DNA of 64,000 nucleotides, from contig VWZP01005513.1 in the NCBI GenBank assembly GCA_013396995.1, positions 62,001-126,000 of the forward strand, read 5' to 3'. Both the position numbers and the translations under genes were made by a program. Source of the stretch: Dicaeum eximium. Lineage: Eukaryota; Chordata; Aves; Passeriformes; Dicaeidae. This document shows, in pieces, positions 62,928 to 64,000 of the stretch; position 1 is the stretch's first letter, and every line of letters starts with the position of its first letter. The notes below the pieces were generated by a model. That model was not told the DNA's origin. It ran no database searches and saw nothing but the letters and a program-made list of their open reading frames with translations.

Positions 62928-64000
62928 ATTGTAGAATAATTTAGGGTAGAAAAGACATTTTACATCATCAGGTCCAACTGTTTGCTTAATAATGCCTAGC
63001 TCACCACTAACCCACATCCCTAAGCAGCACAAGTACACATCTTTGAAATACCTTTGAGGATGGTGACTTCACACAGGGCAGCCTGTGCCAATGCTTGACA
63101 ACTCTTTTCATGAAAGAATTTTTTTGTAATATCTGGTCTAAACTTCCCGTGGTGCAATTTGAGGCCATTTCCTCTTGTCTTGTCACCAGCTGAATGAGAA
63201 AGTGGGCCAATCCCCACCGGGCTGCACCCAACTTTCAGGGAATTGTAGGAAGCAGTAAGGTCTCCCCTGAGTCTCCTCTCTAGAAAAAACACCCCCAGCT
63301 CCCTCAGCCACTCCTCATGAAAGAGGACCAACCCCAGTGCTGAGCCCTGGGGGACACCCCTGGTGTCTGTCCCCAGCTGGATGTGACCCCATTCCCCAGC
63401 CCATTTTTCACTCAGCCAAAACCACACCTGTCCAAGCCACGAGCAGAATGCTGTGGGGAATGGTGTCAGAGACTTTACTAGAATCTCTGTACATGACATC
63501 CCCAGCCTTTTCCTTGTCCAATAACCAGTTCATCTTGTCTCAGAATGATATCAGGTTGGTTAAGCAGGACCTGCCCTTCCCAAATCCACACTGGCTGGGC
63601 CTCATCCCCTGCTTTCCCATACTTGTTGTTTGTGATGACACTCAAGATGATCTGCTCCATGACCTTCACTGGCACCAAGGTCAGACAGACAGGGCTTAAT
63701 TCCCTGGATCTTCCTTCTGATCCTTCCTGTAGATGGACATCACGTTTGTTGTATTCTGGTCACCTGGGGCCTCCCTGGTTGGCCAGGATTGCTCCTAAAT
63801 GATGGAAAATGGCTCAGTGAGCTCTGCCAGATCCCTCAGTACTCTTGGCTGGATCCCATCTGGCCCCACAGACTTGTGTGTGTCTAAGTAGTTACTAAAA
63901 GGTAACAGCAGGTTACTGACCACTTCCCCTGGAATTATGGAGGCTTCATTCCACTCCCCATCCCTGTCTTCCAGGTCAGGGTGGCTGGGCACCTGGAGAA
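62928..64000 (-). mobile_element. CR1 LINE, minus strand, internally deleted, runs off the window
   Basis: The 3' end is at the left (diverged gtagaataatttagggt...ggtccaactg). The minus strand encodes the ORF2 C-terminus (TRGNGLKLHHGKFRPDI, and in another frame KRVVKHWHRLPC). To the right it encodes reverse transcriptase parts: GVPQGSALGLVLF near 63320-63360, a GKGRSCLTNLISF-like motif in another frame near 63545-63590, and SVGPDGIQPRVLRDLAELT near 63820-63890. At about 63320 the GVPQGS block is followed directly by EEWLRELG of the far C-terminal part, so the stretch that would hold the FADD catalytic motif is missing. Several frameshifts are evident. The element is immobile. Its 5' end lies beyond the window. 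Confidence 0.92.

Noticed and set aside
63337..63802. + strand frames of 85-120 codons near the right edge
   Set aside because: Antisense of the CR1 reverse transcriptase region.
1..64000. tRNA, rRNA, snRNA, CRISPR arrays, prokaryotic operons, retroviral LTR pairs
   Set aside because: None seen on reading both strands. The sequence is animal nuclear DNA, and I found no paired long terminal repeats or retroviral motifs. A covariance-model or repeat-library search could still find diverged copies.

Overview
The window looks like nuclear DNA from a bird. Four CR1-type LINE insertions carry the avian 3'-end signature (repeats of the ATTCTATGAT type) and recognisable ORF2 remnants. The rest is AT-rich, CpG-poor single-copy DNA with long introns and few genes, as on an avian macrochromosome. 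I cannot tell passerine from other birds.

One protein-coding gene is supported. It is on the + strand, and its last five coding exons lie at 954-1106, 14551-14722, 16212-16373, 25826-25994 and 35119-35340. Every splice site is AG/GT, and the reading phases chain exactly (1/2, 2/1, 2/1, 0/0), giving 291 C-terminal residues and a stop at 35338-35340. A polyadenylation signal follows 27 bases later. The protein reads as a chain of immunoglobulin-like ASH/MSP-type segments, and I recognise it as the C-terminus of CFAP47, a ciliary/flagellar axoneme protein. The 5' part of the gene lies left of the window.

Layout: 1-953 is intron. 954-35340 holds the gene's end, with introns of about 13.4, 1.5, 9.5 and 9.1 kb. 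35374-64000 is about 28.6 kb of intergenic DNA with CR1 copies, microsatellites and a GC-richer island at about 47.85-48.96 kb, and no recognisable gene. The right edge runs into an internally deleted, reverse-oriented CR1.

The clearest anomaly is technical. Three single N bases (9705, 40509, 41162) are present. Two sit exactly at the junction of head-to-tail near-identical duplications, of about 1.69 kb and 491 bp. The copies differ at an allele-like level, so both are most likely unmerged overlapping contigs or haplotypes. The first lies inside a CFAP47 intron. I found no convincing undescribed biological system. The remaining leads are two candidate exons, a few perfect inverted repeats, a small CpG cluster and several G-quadruplex-prone tracts.
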